Source: Magnaporthiopsis rhizophila (lineage: Eukaryota; Ascomycota; Sordariomycetes; Magnaporthales; Magnaporthaceae). From it: a stretch of 64,000 nt of DNA. The stretch spans positions 134,279 through 198,278 of the forward strand of contig PYSS01000071.1 in the NCBI GenBank assembly GCA_003049465.1. Reading direction: 5' to 3'. The translations under genes were made by a program, and so were the position numbers. Position 1 is the first letter of the stretch. The number at the start of each line of letters is the position of its first letter. Under the pieces are notes generated by a model that was not told where the DNA came from, did not search any database, and worked only from the letters and a program-made list of their open reading frames with translations. Of this stretch, positions 1 through 10,742 are shown piece by piece.

Positions 1-520
1 ACACCCTGTTTGACGCCCGGTAGCTCCACATAGCAACCAAGGCGAGATCATCTCTGTCGGCAGCGGCCGCCTGAGCTCCGCAGATGTAGATGTAGCATTA
101 CTAAATCAAGAAACCGTCCCCTTGCACGTACCCCTCGCAGCTTGTCCTCCACGTTCTACCGTCTACATCCAACGAGCTTTGTCGAGCTTTCACAACCGCC
201 GGCTCCGAAACCCTATCGGAGACATCCTAGTCGAGTTCCTTCTCCCGCGGTTCGTCTAGTCCCTATGTAGAGACAGCAATTCGCCCTTGTTCAGTGTAAA
301 TATATATGCAAATGCGAGCACGAACAATGATAACAGGAAGGTGGTGTGGTACGATGAACATGCACTCAAACTTCGGTACAGCATGATGGTAATGGTAGAG
401 TTTCGTGTTGATAGCAAGTTACGTCTAGAGAAAGGCGATACGCATATCATCCTGCTCGGTCAAGGTACCTTACTTTGTTAGAAAGAAAAGCGATGGCGAA
501 ATACTTAGGAGACAGGCAGT
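1..520. other. Intergenic, no gene recognised
   Basis: Only short overlapping reading frames on both strands (for example 256-450 and 287-481) with no domain-like content. The segment lies downstream of the minus-strand RING gene that ends at 521, so its right end probably contains that gene's 3' UTR. Confidence 0.5.
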
Positions 521-1468
521 CTACGGCGCTGATCCTAGGGTTTTGAACTCCCTTCCAAGCTGCTCGTTGAGATCCAGGGTCTCCCTCACGCCGGCCCTGC
601 ATACCGGGCACTTCCCGAAGATGCCATAAGCGACAGGCGCGCTCTGACATATCCGCTTCCAGCACCCATTACAAACGATGGTCATGCAGGGCAGAAGCAC
701 TCCCTTCTCGGGCACCTCTTCGTCATCGCCACCCTTACCATCCCCATCGGCGGCACCAGTAGCGGCAGCAGCAAGGTCGTCGAGAAGCGGCACGGAAACG
801 CGGCCGGCCAAGCAGACGGGACATGTCACCCTGGGCGGCAGCACCGACGTGCGGTCGTGGATCCAGGACGCCAGATTCGGGTAGTAGCACGTCTCCTCGC
901 GGACGCTAGGGCGCTCGCACCGGAGCACCGCCTTGGCCGCCTCCAGCACGTCGGCCGCGGCGGTCTCGGCCTGCCGCTCGAGCCTGTCGAACTCGGCCTG
1001 CGCGTGGCGCGCCTCCTCGTCGCCGCGCAGACGGAACACGCCGCGCAGCACGGGAGCCCACGACGAGTCCCAGTCGCCGCCGGCGAAGAGGGCGTCCTGT
1101 GCCGTGGACGCCAGGTCGCCGCGCCGGAACGACGGGTTCGCCGCCGCCGCCGCCGCCTGCTGCTCGTCGTCCCCCGCGCTCCACTGCGGCACCTCGCGGG
1201 CCAGGCATCGCAGGTGGTTGGCCCCCGGCATGATGAGCGGGGCGACGTCGCTGGTGGCCGCGGCGTAGATCATGCGCGACATCGCCGCCTGCGCCGGGGA
1301 GCCGGGAGCCAGCGATTCGGCCATCTTCATCAGCTCGTCTGTTAGGGTTGGAACCTTGGGCATGTCGAACGCGGCGTCGATCACGGAGGAGAGCCTCTTC
1401 TCAAAGTTGGCGTATGCCGCAATAAGCCGAGCTTGCGCCCGGTCCAGAGACACCGCGTCGGCGCTCAT
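521..1468 (-). CDS. RING-like protein, paralog 1 (degenerate RING)
   Basis: Single-exon frame of 315 codons. It starts MSADAVSLDRAQ, has a helical N-terminal half with the family motif GGDWDSSW near residue 130, and ends in a C-terminal RING-like region. CPVC lies near residues 216-219, then PCMTIVCNGCW near 257-267, then CPVC near 288. In canonical RINGs the centre reads C-G-H; here the His is replaced (C-M-T), so one zinc ligand is missing. Two other minus-strand genes in the first 11.5 kb share the order GSPxxxAxSRxxYAA, GG[DS]x(2)SW, then x-W-[IL] about 15 residues before the first C-x2-C. By family knowledge RING proteins act as ubiquitin-ligase adaptors; catalytic function of this copy is uncertain. 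The ATG at 1466-1468 is the first Met of the conserved block. Confidence 0.8.
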   Translation of the reverse strand: MSADAVSLDRAQARLIAAYANFEKRLSSVIDAAFDMPKVPTLTDELMKMAESLAPGSPAQAAMSRMIYAAATSDVAPLIMPGANHLRCLAREVPQWSAGDDEQQAAAAAANPSFRRGDLASTAQDALFAGGDWDSSWAPVLRGVFRLRGDEEARHAQAEFDRLERQAETAAADVLEAAKAVLRCERPSVREETCYYPNLASWIHDRTSVLPPRVTCPVCLAGRVSVPLLDDLAAAATGAADGDGKGGDDEEVPEKGVLLPCMTIVCNGCWKRICQSAPVAYGIFGKCPVCRAGVRETLDLNEQLGREFKTLGSAP

Positions 1469-2813
1469 GGCTGTTCTGGGTGTGCTAGTGTGATAGGATA
1501 CGGTTAGCTTCTTGCTGGTAGTAATGACACTGCTGGCTCAATCCGTGATAGTAATAGTAATATGACACTGACACTGCTAGCTCTACCAACCTTCCTGAAA
1601 TCTCGAATGCGTCCGAGGTTTTGCAAGGAATGGGTCGATGGGACTCGGAGAACGGCAGACCACACCAGTATATATGCATGCAACCGCGGAACCACAAAGA
1701 AACCACTCCCATTGTAATCACGTAGCCAGCCCTTCTATCAAAGGTCGAGCCATCTTATTGACACGGAGTTGGATACGTTGGAAACCTCGGAGCATTCATT
1801 GTGAGATACCAGAACCATGGTGAACAAAGAAGCCTTTGTCAATTTCGCGGCTGGCCTCCGTTGTTCGTGAATTTGTTTCCACCTGTGATGTTCTTTTTCC
1901 ACCTCGACCACCCGACGCCCGCCGCCAACAAGAACTCACGCCACCAGATTCCAAAAACAAAGAAAGACGCCAACCTCCAAACACATGCAATAACCTTTAC
2001 CAAACCAAGAAAAATAGCCTTGTCCACAGCTAGCCCCACGTTTGCAACTCCGACACGTAGCGATGATGTAGCGACTTTAGATAAGTAGGAACATCAGTGG
2101 CAGGCGCCCAGCTCTTCCAGACTTGTTCATCAACTCCATCATTCCCGCTGACGAGCTGGGCAATAGGTGGAGCGGGTGAATGGGAATATCAAAGCTCTGG
2201 AGCACTGAGCTGCCACATGGGCCCGGGAGGAAATGTTGCGTCCTGCTGACGGAAAAATGTCTCCGAGGTTAGCACCAAGATCCTAGACCAAAAGAGATGA
2301 TTCCCAGTTTTGAGTTGCATCAGGGGACATGCCTGAGTTGCAAAATACAATAGGATATGTGAGTGAAGGCTGATGGTGATAAACTTGCAGCCGCCGAAAG
2401 TATAATTCCCTTCTGGAAGATCCGCGGTCAGCTGAGGAAGGTCTGTGGCGGTCCGTGGTGGCATGTGGAGGAGATAAATACCTGTACGGTGTACTCGTCT
2501 TGAGTCTCGAGCTTGTGATGCGAATGGAAACATTGATAAGTGGGCTCCTCTTGCATTCTCTTGTGAAGATTCGTCTTGTGGACTCTCGTCCTGCTCGGGC
2601 TTGTACTCTGGTGAGCCTTCCGAATGGTTCGTCTCTTGGACTCGCGTCCTGTCTCGGGCTTGTACTCGAGTTCCTTGGATTCTCCCGCGAGTTCGTCCGG
2701 GGCGGGGTAGCTTACGTCTTGGGAGTCCCGGTCTTCGATGCGTCGAGCTCTTGATGCGGATAGCGGATTCTTCTGCGGTGCCTCTGGGACTGTCTTGACG
2801 ACGTCCCTGTTGG

Positions 2814-2913
2814 GAGGAGATATTGGAGATGGGAGGATTCGCCGCGGGAGGAGATGTTGGAGATGTGAAGACTCGCCGTGAGAGGAGGTGTTGGAGATGT
2901 GAAGACTCGCCGT
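2814..2913. repeat. Short tandem repeat, about 33-bp unit, 3 copies
   Basis: Three diverged copies of a unit built from GAGGAGRTGTTGGAGATG followed by a GAAGACTCGCCGT-like tail. It abuts the left arm of the hairpin at 2936. Confidence 0.7.
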
Positions 2914-2935
2914 CTCGCGCCGTGAGCTTGGCCGC

Positions 2936-3142
2936 GGATCGTTCATTGTCGTATCCCGAGATTCTCATCATTTCCGTCGAACTCGAGACGTGGATAGCGT
3001 ATTCTCCCACGGCTCCTCTGGGATTGTTTTGTGTTCCAATTGGAATTAGACAATCTCAGAGGTGAACCGCAGAAGAATCCGTATCCACGTCTCGAGTTCG
3101 ACGAAAATGATGAGAATCTCGGGATACGACAGTGAACGAACC
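2936..3142. repeat. Inverted repeat / long hairpin (arms about 91 bp)
   Basis: Positions 2936-3026 are nearly the reverse complement of 3051-3142, separated by a 24-nt loop (3027-3050). Both arms carry the block TATCCCGAGATTCTCATCAT or its complement, and the inner ends read GGGATTG and CAATCTC. Mismatches are scattered substitutions and small indels. It could be a foldback element, a collapsed inverted duplication or a small-RNA precursor. Confidence 0.85.
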
Positions 3143-3401
3143 ACGGTTTTCGCCGGGGGACAAAAGCGCCAGGAGCGAAGCTCCTCCCGGGTCAGCCTGG
3201 AAAAAAGAAAAAGAAAAAGACTTGACAAAATAATTTTTCGGAAATTGACCCACGGCGTCGAGATCTCCATGAGCAGGAAACCCGCGGTATCGATGTCGGT
3301 GGGCATATGAGAGAGAAGGTCTGGAGCCGGGAAGAGTGGCCATTGCAGAGTAGAGGTGTATGTTTGTGAATCGGTAGGTTTGATTTCCGTGTTCGGGGAC
3401 T

Positions 3402-3472
3402 GGAGGAAAAGTTGGTGATGGGAGGGGAGGAAAGGTTGGTGAGGGGGGGAAAGGTTGGTGAGGGGAGGAGAG
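3402..3472. repeat. G/A-rich minisatellite
   Basis: Four imperfect copies of a GGAAAGGTTGGTGAGGGG-like unit in tandem. Confidence 0.7.
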
Positions 3473-4242
3473 GAGGGTGAGATTCCACGTCGGGTTGCAA
3501 AACGGTTGGGTCAACGAAAAACTGGAACATGCAGACATACGCTCCTGCCTTAATTACGTGCGAGTGGCCAAGCACGTGCTCGGCTGTTGAAGCTCCATCT
3601 GCTTCGAGAATCCTTCCAACTGGTGCCCGCCGTGTTTGATGAACTGGGACGTACCTACTGAGGGAGTACGTACCTCCTCGACCCGATAGGCTCTCCAGTG
3701 GCTCCAGTTCTTTCAGATTGGAGCCATTTTGAATGTTGGAGTAGAAGGCGCGCAGCATGGGTGTCTGAGGGTTCACGGATAGATTTACGCGTTGGGCGTC
3801 TCTCCAAATATCCCATGATATGACCCTTTTTCCAGGTTCCGCATATCGTACATGCTCCAAGTTCCAGACAGCGCATGCAGGATACCTTTTTATCTTTCAA
3901 AAGAAAGGACCAAGGCCTTGCAAAACGAAATGAAGTGACTTAATATGTAAAAATGTATCATATTAATTCGCATTTACCTATCCAGCCTCGGGGCGGACCC
4001 GGTCCTCCCTTTTCTTATTTCCTTTTGTGTCCTTTTCCTGGGTCCTTTTCCCCAACCTTTAATATTTTATTTGCCTCCGCTTTGGCGAACCCAGGCCGGC
4101 CTAGGATAGCAATAATCACATTGGGATAAAGTCAGGAGGGAAGTACGAGTAAATGCACCAAAAGATGGATATCAGTTCTTCTGCTAGGTTGTTGGAGCAG
4201 ACTACGCCTTCAACGCTTACGTGCAAGCCATTGCGGCTCCAA

Positions 4243-5331
4243 CTACAGGCGAGGACCCGCCTTGTGTAGCTCATCGTGCACAATGTCGAACGCGTACACG
4301 AACCGGGCGGCGCCCGACTCGAGCCTCTCTTGCGACGGCAGCACTGGGCCCTCGCAGATGCCACAAGTCGCGCGGCGCTCCCAGTCGGTGGCGCCGTATT
4401 CCGGGCACCGCCAGAACTCCAGGCACCGCTTCCCCGCGATGTGGCCGCAGGGGAGCACCACGCTGTCGTTGCACGTGGCGCCCAGGTAGGGGCCCTTGCG
4501 GTCGAATTTCCCGCCCAGCTCGTCCTCCCAGTCGAGCCCCATGATCGGGGTCCTGCGCTTGCAGAGGCTGCACTTGGCCAGCGGCGGCGGCCCGAATCGC
4601 GGTCCGTTGATCCAGTCCTTCAGCGGCGCCACCTCGTGCGTCACCTCGCGCTCCCGCCGCTCCTCCCCCGCCTGCCGGCAGAGATGCAGCTCCTGCCACA
4701 GCTCGGCCGCCTGCTCGGCAACCCCCTGAGCCGCGCCCAGCCTCTCCGGGCTGGGTCCGGGTTGGTCGGGATGGGCATCCTCGACTACGGCGGGCATCGC
4801 CGCCGCCATCGGCCCCTCGCCTGAACGCAAAACGGCAGTTGGCCTGAGAGCGACCAGGGCCGCGATCGCAGCTTGCCACGAATCCTGCCAGCTGCCGCCT
4901 CCGAAAAAGGTCTGGTTCAGTCGGCACGAAGTTGTGTCGGTGACGCCGGGTTCGCCGTCCTCGGTGAAGGGGCGCGTTGGATAGAGGGGCCCGCGGATGA
5001 GCAGAGGGTGGTGGTGCGGGTTTGCGTCGGCCTTCTCCTGGTTGGATACCTGCTTGGCTGCGTAGTAGAGGCGGGATAGAGCCCAGTAGGCTGGGCTGCC
5101 GGTGCGGGAGCCGGCCATTGCCTCGACGATCCGGGTTCGGAGCTCGGCGTCGCGGTCCAGCTCGGCGATCACCATGTCCCAGATCATGCCCTCGAGTTTC
5201 TTTGTGGCGCTCACGAGCTCCAGCTCCAGCTGTCGATGCTTCTCCACCGTCTCCGGCTGTCGCTTTCGCTCCGGCCGCCGCTTTCGCTCCGGCTGTCGTC
5301 TCATACGAATAGAAATCCCACTGTCGCTCAT
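4243..5331 (-). CDS. RING-like protein, paralog 2
   Basis: Single-exon frame of 362 codons. It opens with a basic low-complexity stretch (repeated ERKR/PERK blocks, residues 9-30), then GSPAYWALSRLYYAAK near residue 80 and FFGGGSWQDSW near 143. LKDWI is followed by CSLC near 253, then LPCGHIAGKRCLEFW near 295 and CGIC near 328. The C-G-H-x2-G-x2-C-L-x2-W form of the RING centre is, as I recall, common in fungal RING-like proteins. The arrangement matches the minus-strand neighbours at 521-1468 and 10271-11413, so these look like duplicated genes. A ubiquitin-ligase-type role is inferred from the RING only. It is divergently transcribed from the beta-glucuronidase gene. Confidence 0.82.
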   Translation of the reverse strand: MSDSGISIRMRRQPERKRRPERKRQPETVEKHRQLELELVSATKKLEGMIWDMVIAELDRDAELRTRIVEAMAGSRTGSPAYWALSRLYYAAKQVSNQEKADANPHHHPLLIRGPLYPTRPFTEDGEPGVTDTTSCRLNQTFFGGGSWQDSWQAAIAALVALRPTAVLRSGEGPMAAAMPAVVEDAHPDQPGPSPERLGAAQGVAEQAAELWQELHLCRQAGEERREREVTHEVAPLKDWINGPRFGPPPLAKCSLCKRRTPIMGLDWEDELGGKFDRKGPYLGATCNDSVVLPCGHIAGKRCLEFWRCPEYGATDWERRATCGICEGPVLPSQERLESGAARFVYAFDIVHDELHKAGPRL

Positions 5332-6162
5332 CTTGCCTGTTCCGTGTGACTAGGCTCAATACTTTCGGTTTTGTATCTAGAGAGCGAGTGGATGCCGAAT
5401 GTCGATCGCAGATGCAGATATCCTGTGTCAGTTACCTCTCAGCCTTGTCTCACCGTCGGCCGATTATCGGGAATGCGTTTGGGGCTTTTGATAGAACTTA
5501 TAGGCGGCCGGCGCTCCATTCTGGCCCGAGGAACAAACAATTCCGTCGATAGACAATGGCAATGGACCATAACAGATTTCGCTTTGCTTTGAACAATGGA
5601 CGAGTGTAAGGGCCTTCTAGGCGTAATAGATAATTGCTATATCCTTTCATTGTTTTTTTTTTCTCCAAAACGAAACGTCGCGAAAAAGGGGCGTGTTTGG
5701 TGGTAGAGGTTTTTTTTTCCCCTCGCTCTCGCTTTTTACTCGGGTTTTTTTTTTATCTTCCCCAGAAAAGATCTGCGTTGCATGTTCCTAAACCATTCGT
5801 CGTTCGAAGAAGGATTTCTGCCATCACTCAACTGACCCCGGTCCAGCGAAAGATCACCATGTCAATCAATGGATTGGGCCTCGGCACAACTGATCTATTT
5901 CCTTGGCCGTCGAGCGGGGGTCGATGCATCGCTGGCTGCACCCCGCGTCGGGGAAAGTTGGATGCAACGGAATGGAATCCGGGGTTGGACCGACATCAAT
6001 CCGGCGATGAACCGGGACGCAGAGGGGTTATAAGTATCCATCCCCGTGAAAAATGAGGAGATGGGCATTTTGTAGAAGATTTGACGACAAATAGAATCCT
6101 TCTCGGTCACTCCTAGGTCTATCGTACGCTGTCGCCAAAGGAATCACAGGTGGGTATTTGAG
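5332..6162. other. Divergent promoter region between RING paralog 2 and GH2 gene
   Basis: About 830 bp between two outward-reading genes. It contains pyrimidine/T-rich tracts (5650-5760) and a TATA-like element close to the GH2 start. A 140-codon frame (5634-6056) is low-complexity and not supported as a gene. Confidence 0.5.
6029..6036 (+). promoter_or_regulatory. TATA-like box of GH2 gene
   Basis: TTATAAGT about 130 bp upstream of the ATG at 6163. Position and sequence fit a core promoter; the transcription start is not visible. Confidence 0.45.
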
Positions 6163-8128
6163 ATGGTGCGGTTTTTGCCTCTCGTCCTGTGGTGCTGTGG
6201 GATGTTGGGCGGACACACCGCCGTAAGTTCTACTTTCTCTTCTCCTTTTCTTCTCCTGCTGGACGTATGTGCCTGACACGAACCCGTCGACAAAAAAAAA
6301 GGCGCTTAAGCCCCAGGCAAACCAGGTTCGGGCCGTCATCAACCTCGACGGCATCTGGAACTTCGCGCTAGGCAGCGCGGGCTCCGAAGATCCGGACGCA
6401 GACAAGGCCTGGCAAAAAGTCATCCCGCCCGAGGTGCAGATCCCGGTCCCCGCGAGCTACAACGACGTCCTCGTAGACGCAAGGGTCAGGAACCATGTCG
6501 GTTGGGTCTACTACCAGCGCTACGTTACCGTTCCCAAGTGGTTCGATGGCCAGCAGTACTTTCTCCGCTTCGACGCTGCGACGCACCACGGCCGCGTCTA
6601 CGTCGACGACACCTTCGTGACGGAGCATAAGGGAGGGTACACGCCTTTCGAGGCGGACATCGGCAGGCTGGTGAAGCCCGGGCAGCGGTTCCGCCTCACC
6701 GTGGCCGTGAGCAATGTGCTCACCTGGCAGACGATCCCGCCCGGGCGGGTCCAGACGCTGCCCAGCGGCAAGAAGACGCAGGTTTACCAGCACGACTTCT
6801 TCAACTACGCCGGCCTGGCCCGCTCCGTGTGGCTGTGCGCTGTCCCCCGCCTGCACATACGGGATGCCACGGTCGTCAGTGACGTCCTCGACGGCGGCGC
6901 TCGCAGCCTCGTCCGGTTTCACGTCGAGACCAGCGAGCCTGTCTCGGGCGGCCGCAAGGTGCGGGTGACGCTGCGCGACGAGCAGGATGCCGTGGCCGGC
7001 TCGGCCAGCAACCTCACAGGCTCCATCGACATCCCTTCACCGCGCCTCTGGAGGCCGGGTGCGGCCTATCTGTACCAGCTGCGGGTCGAGATCGTGGCGG
7101 CGGACGAGGCCGAGGTGCTCGATTCGTACGACGTGCCGGTCGGGATCCGGTCTGTCAAGGTGGCGGGCAACAGATTCCTCATCAACGGCGAGCCCTTCTA
7201 CTTCACCGGATTCGGCAAGCACGAGGACAGCCCCGTGCGCGGCAAGGGCTACGACCCGGCTTACATGGTGCACGACTACGAGCTCATGCGGTCCATGGGC
7301 GCCAACTCGTTCCGGACGTCCCACTATCCATACGCCGAGGAGGTGCTCGAGTACGCGGACCGGCACGGCGTCGTCGTCATCGACGAGACGGCCGCCGTGG
7401 GCCTCAGCCTGGCCGCTGGCCTGTCGGGCGGGCCCGCGCTCCCGACCTTCTCGCCCGACACCATCAGCAACGCCACGCGCGAGGCGCACGCCCAGGCGAT
7501 CCGCGAGCTCGTGGCCCGCGACAAGAACCACGCCTCGGTCGTCATTTGGTGCGTTGCCAACGAGCCTGCCTCGGGCGAGCCGGGTGCCCGCGAGTACTTT
7601 GAGCCCCTCGTCGGGCTGACGCGGGAGCTAGACCCGACCCGGCCCGTGATGTTCACCAACGAGCTGCGGGCCAGGTCCGACAGCGACGAGATCGCGGACC
7701 TCTTCGACATCGTCGCGCTCAACCGATACTACGGCTGGTACGTCAACACGGGCGATCTCGAGTCCGCCGAGATGGAGATGGAGGACGAGCTGCGCCAGTG
7801 GCAGGCCAAGTTCGGCAAGCCCATCATCCTGTCCGAGTTTGGCGCCGACACCATGGCCGGGCTGCACACGAGCATGGCGGACGTGCCTTGGAGCGAGGAG
7901 TACCAGACGAGCCTGTTCGAGATGTCGGGTCGAGTGGTGGACCGCGTCGACTCGGTGGTGGGCGAGCACGTCTGGGCTTTTGCCGACTTCCAGACCGGCT
8001 ACTCGTCCATCATCCGCGTCGACGGGAACAAGAAGGGCGTCTTTACGCGCGACAGGCGGCCCAAGTCGGCCGCCCTGGTTCTCAGGAGACGCTGGGAGGC
8101 TATGCGACGGAATAGTACTGGAAGCTAG
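6163..8128 (+). CDS. Secreted beta-glucuronidase, glycoside hydrolase family 2
   Basis: Two exons: 6163-6222 and 6302-8128, joined in phase 0. The 79-nt intron has GTAAGT, a CTGAC branch and an A-tract before the acceptor. Exon 1 encodes a 20-residue hydrophobic leader (MVRFLPLVLWCCG...), a likely signal peptide; without it the frame begins internally. The product is about 628 aa, close to known beta-glucuronidases. The order is a GH2 sugar-binding jelly roll, an Ig-like domain, then a TIM barrel. The proposed acid/base is Glu441 in CVANEPAS and the nucleophile Glu532 in LSEFGAD. The C-terminal GNKKGVFTR block contains the Asn-Lys pair that reads the glucuronate carboxylate in this subfamily, so glucuronidase is favoured over galactosidase or mannosidase. 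It probably removes terminal glucuronic acid from extracellular glycans. Confidence 0.93.
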
Positions 8129-8680
8129 AACAGCCGAAATTGACACTGACCCTGATGTTCCCACTGTTTATAACGCTCCCGGTGAAATTCCATCCTTGGC
8201 AAAGCCCCGACTCACGGCCCCGACTATCGCCCCCGATTTCCGGGCTGGCAAGGACCTCTCGGATTCGCTCCCTTGGCTGCGTGTTCCCCTCACCACCATC
8301 GCATTTTACGTCACCCCACCCCGGCTGCAGGCATGAGGCAATATCGATTCTTGGGGCATCTAGCCAGCCTCTAAGCCGTCGCAAATCAGGTGGATATGCG
8401 TCTACCCTCGCACGTTTCGATCCATCCTGTCGCATGGAGCGCCAACCGACATTTATGCAGTGCCGGCGGGCGGGTCCACAGCATCCACACATTCTTGTGG
8501 TTCCCTTTTTTTTATTTCTCCGCTCACGAGGCATGGATGCCCTTTTCTTCCCTGGCCAAGATGCATTAATAGCGAGGCGGGAGCATCCTCTCTGCCACTC
8601 TCACGACTGGTCACCCAATCTACCCAAACAATTCCCCTCCCTTGACTTCTTTTCCTCAGCTTTATCCTCCTGCCGTAAAC
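8129..8680. other. Intergenic, promoter of sulfotransferase-like gene
   Basis: 550 bp holding the GH2 3' UTR and the promoter/5' UTR of the next gene (pyrimidine-rich CTTTTCCTCAGC stretch just before its ATG). No additional gene seen. Confidence 0.5.
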
Positions 8681-9720
8681 ATGTCGCGCGCAATCGACAA
8701 ATTCCCCGACCCGCCCGTCAAGCGGCCCACCAAGATCATCGGCATGGGCTGCAGCCGCACCGCGACCCTGGGCCTGTACAAAGCTCTGAGCATCCTGGGC
8801 TACAACACCCTCCACATGATCGTCGTCATCAACGGCGACATCGGCGGCAAGCACCACGACCCCAAGATATTCTACGAGGCACTCGAGGCCCACAACAATC
8901 CCAACTCGGGCATAAAACCATACACCAGGGCCGACTTTGAGAAGTGGTGGGCCGAGTACGATGTGAGCAGCGAGCAAAGCAGATAGCTGTATTCCCCTCG
9001 CTACATACAGAAGACTGACCCATGTCTACTCCCTTTCCCCACCACGCAAAAAAAGGCCGTCCTGGAATGCTCAAGCTACTTCCCAGAGGCCGTCCTCGAG
9101 GCATACAAGGACGACCCGGACGTCAAGTTCATCCTGACGGAGCGGCGGCCCGAGGCCTTTGCCAAGTCGTACCGCGGCGGGCCCGGCGGCTTCGAGACCG
9201 TCGTGCGCAGCTTCCCGCTCAACATCCTGCGCTACCTGGACGCGCGCAACTACTACATGTTCCGCCTGGGCACCAGGCTGTGGGACCACTGCGCCGCCAA
9301 CGTGCCGCCGTGGGACCCCCGGAGCCTCGACAACCTGCAGAGCTGGTACAGCGACTAGTGAGTTTCCCCCGTCTCAGTCCCTTTTTTTGATTCTGCGGTG
9401 GTACGGCGGCGCTTACAAAAACGCGACCACACACGCACAAAAACAGCATGGCCAAGGTCAAGCCGGCTCTGCCCGAGGACAGAACGCTGGTGCTGACTCT
9501 TGAGGAAGGGCTGGGCTGGGAGAAGCTCTGCGAGTTCCTGGGCGACGAGGTCCCAGACGTGCCGTATCCTCGTACCAACGACCCCAACGAGTTCGGGAAA
9601 ATCGTCGGGCCGCACATCGAGGCCGGCGTCCGCAGGGCGATGGGCGTCGTGGTCGGCGCGGCCGCCGTGGCTGCGGGCGTGGGGTTCTGGCTGCTGAAGA
9701 GCCACGGTCGCCTCCGCTGA
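8681..9720 (+). CDS. Sulfotransferase-like protein (Sulfotransfer_4 type), C-terminal membrane anchor
   Basis: Three exons: 8681-8962, 9056-9357 and 9447-9720. Introns are 93 and 89 nt with GTGAGC and GTGAGT donors; the second junction rebuilds a Tyr codon. The product is about 285 aa. The N-terminal KIIGMGCSRTATLGLYKAL is the phosphate-binding loop typical of fungal Sulfotransfer_4 proteins, which are often called P-loop or NAD-epimerase-like in annotations. AVLECSSYFPEAVLEAY and VKFILTERRPEAFAKSY match the second and third conserved blocks. The last 35 residues contain a hydrophobic segment (GVVVGAAAVAAGVGFWLL) that could be a tail anchor. Substrate unknown; PAPS-dependent activity is inferred from family and not certain. 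Confidence 0.85.
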
Positions 9721-10073
9721 GCGGGTGGTGGCCTGTGGGCACGGTGGGCTGTGCGCTCGATGTAGAGTTTTGGAGCAAAAGGCCTGCAGGGCGGTGCACG
9801 GACGGAGTATCTAGACGGGTTAATATTCCTGTTGTCTGTGCTGTGATATTCCTCAACTCGTGTCGCAATGGAGCGGACACAAAGGGAAAAGGATACACAA
9901 AGGATGAATAAACGCTTCTGAAAAACAAGAGGACTTTTTTTTTGGTATAAACTCGCATTTAGACTTGAGATTATGATTTAACTTGCAAAATCTAGCTTTA
10001 GTTAACCCATTGAATTGTCACCAAATGGGAAAGAAGTCTTATAAAAAGACAATGGTAAAATTATAGCTATCAA
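9721..10073. other. Convergent intergenic region, A/T-rich
   Basis: Lies between the 3' ends of the sulfotransferase-like gene (+) and RING paralog 3 (-). No coding potential recognised. Confidence 0.5.
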
Positions 10074-10262
10074 AGTCCAGCCTGGGGATATACTGGCTGA
10101 CTGGATGAGACAGATGTGTGTATGAAAAAACAAACCCCAGCTCCTTGCTTCTGCCCAAAGAATTACATTCATCAAAAAAAAAAAAAAATCCAAACCTGGA
10201 AATGCACTGGCCGTGGAGACAGATATGTGTCTATAAAAACAAAAAAAAAAAAAACCCCAGCT
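10074..10262. repeat. Tandem duplication next to RING paralog 3 stop
   Basis: Two diverged copies (about 10074-10142 and 10189-10262) share TCCARCCTGG, ACTGGC, GAGACAGATRTGTG and an A-tract followed by ACCCCAGCT. The second copy ends nine bases before the stop codon of the minus-strand gene, so the duplication lies in its 3' UTR. Confidence 0.7.
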
Positions 10263-10270
10263 TCTCTAGC

Positions 10271-10711
10271 TTACGGATCATCCATCAGCTCCCTCTGCTT
10301 GACGGCCATCTCGAGGAAGTCGGCGTCGAGCATGGCGTCGAGGGTCTCGCAGTAGTCGGGGTCGACGGGCTCGCGACACATGGGGCACGAGATGGGGTCG
10401 TCTCCGGCCGCGTCCATCATGCTCGCGAGGCACGCGTCGCCCAGTACGTGGCCGCAGCCCTCGAGGACGACCCCGGCCTCCACGGTGCTGTCGCCGTCGT
10501 CGTCGTCGTTGGCGCGCCTCAGGCCCGCCAGCCGGAGGCTGTCCACGACGAGGTCCTCGCGGCAGATTGGGCAGTACACCCTGGGCGTGGTGGCGGGGTC
10601 GCGCACCGTGTTCCGCAGCCATTCCTGCACCACGCGGTAGTGGCACGTCTCTTCCCTGGCGGTCTCGGTCTCGGTCTCGGCCTCGGTCTCGGGGTTGGCG
10701 GCTGGCTGGGC

Positions 10712-10742
<31 letters not shown>

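Larger units (their letters stand above)
1469..4242. other. 2.8-kb intergenic region with repeats
   Basis: No convincing gene. A 273-codon minus-strand frame (2189-3010) starts inside the inverted repeat at 2936-3142 and is Arg/Ser-rich without domains, so I regard it as chance. The region holds a short tandem repeat (2814-2913), a long hairpin (2936-3142) and a G-rich minisatellite (3402-3472). The 5' UTR and promoter of the minus-strand RING gene ending at 1468 lie at the left edge. Confidence 0.55.

Noticed and set aside
2189..3010. 273-codon minus-strand frame
   Set aside because: It begins inside the hairpin arm, is Arg/Ser/Thr-rich without domains and includes short local repeats.
7037..7531. 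Long antisense frames over the GH2, RING, GH131 and bZIP genes
   Set aside because: High GC3 in the real genes leaves antisense and shifted frames open; their translations are Arg/Ala/Gly-rich shadows.
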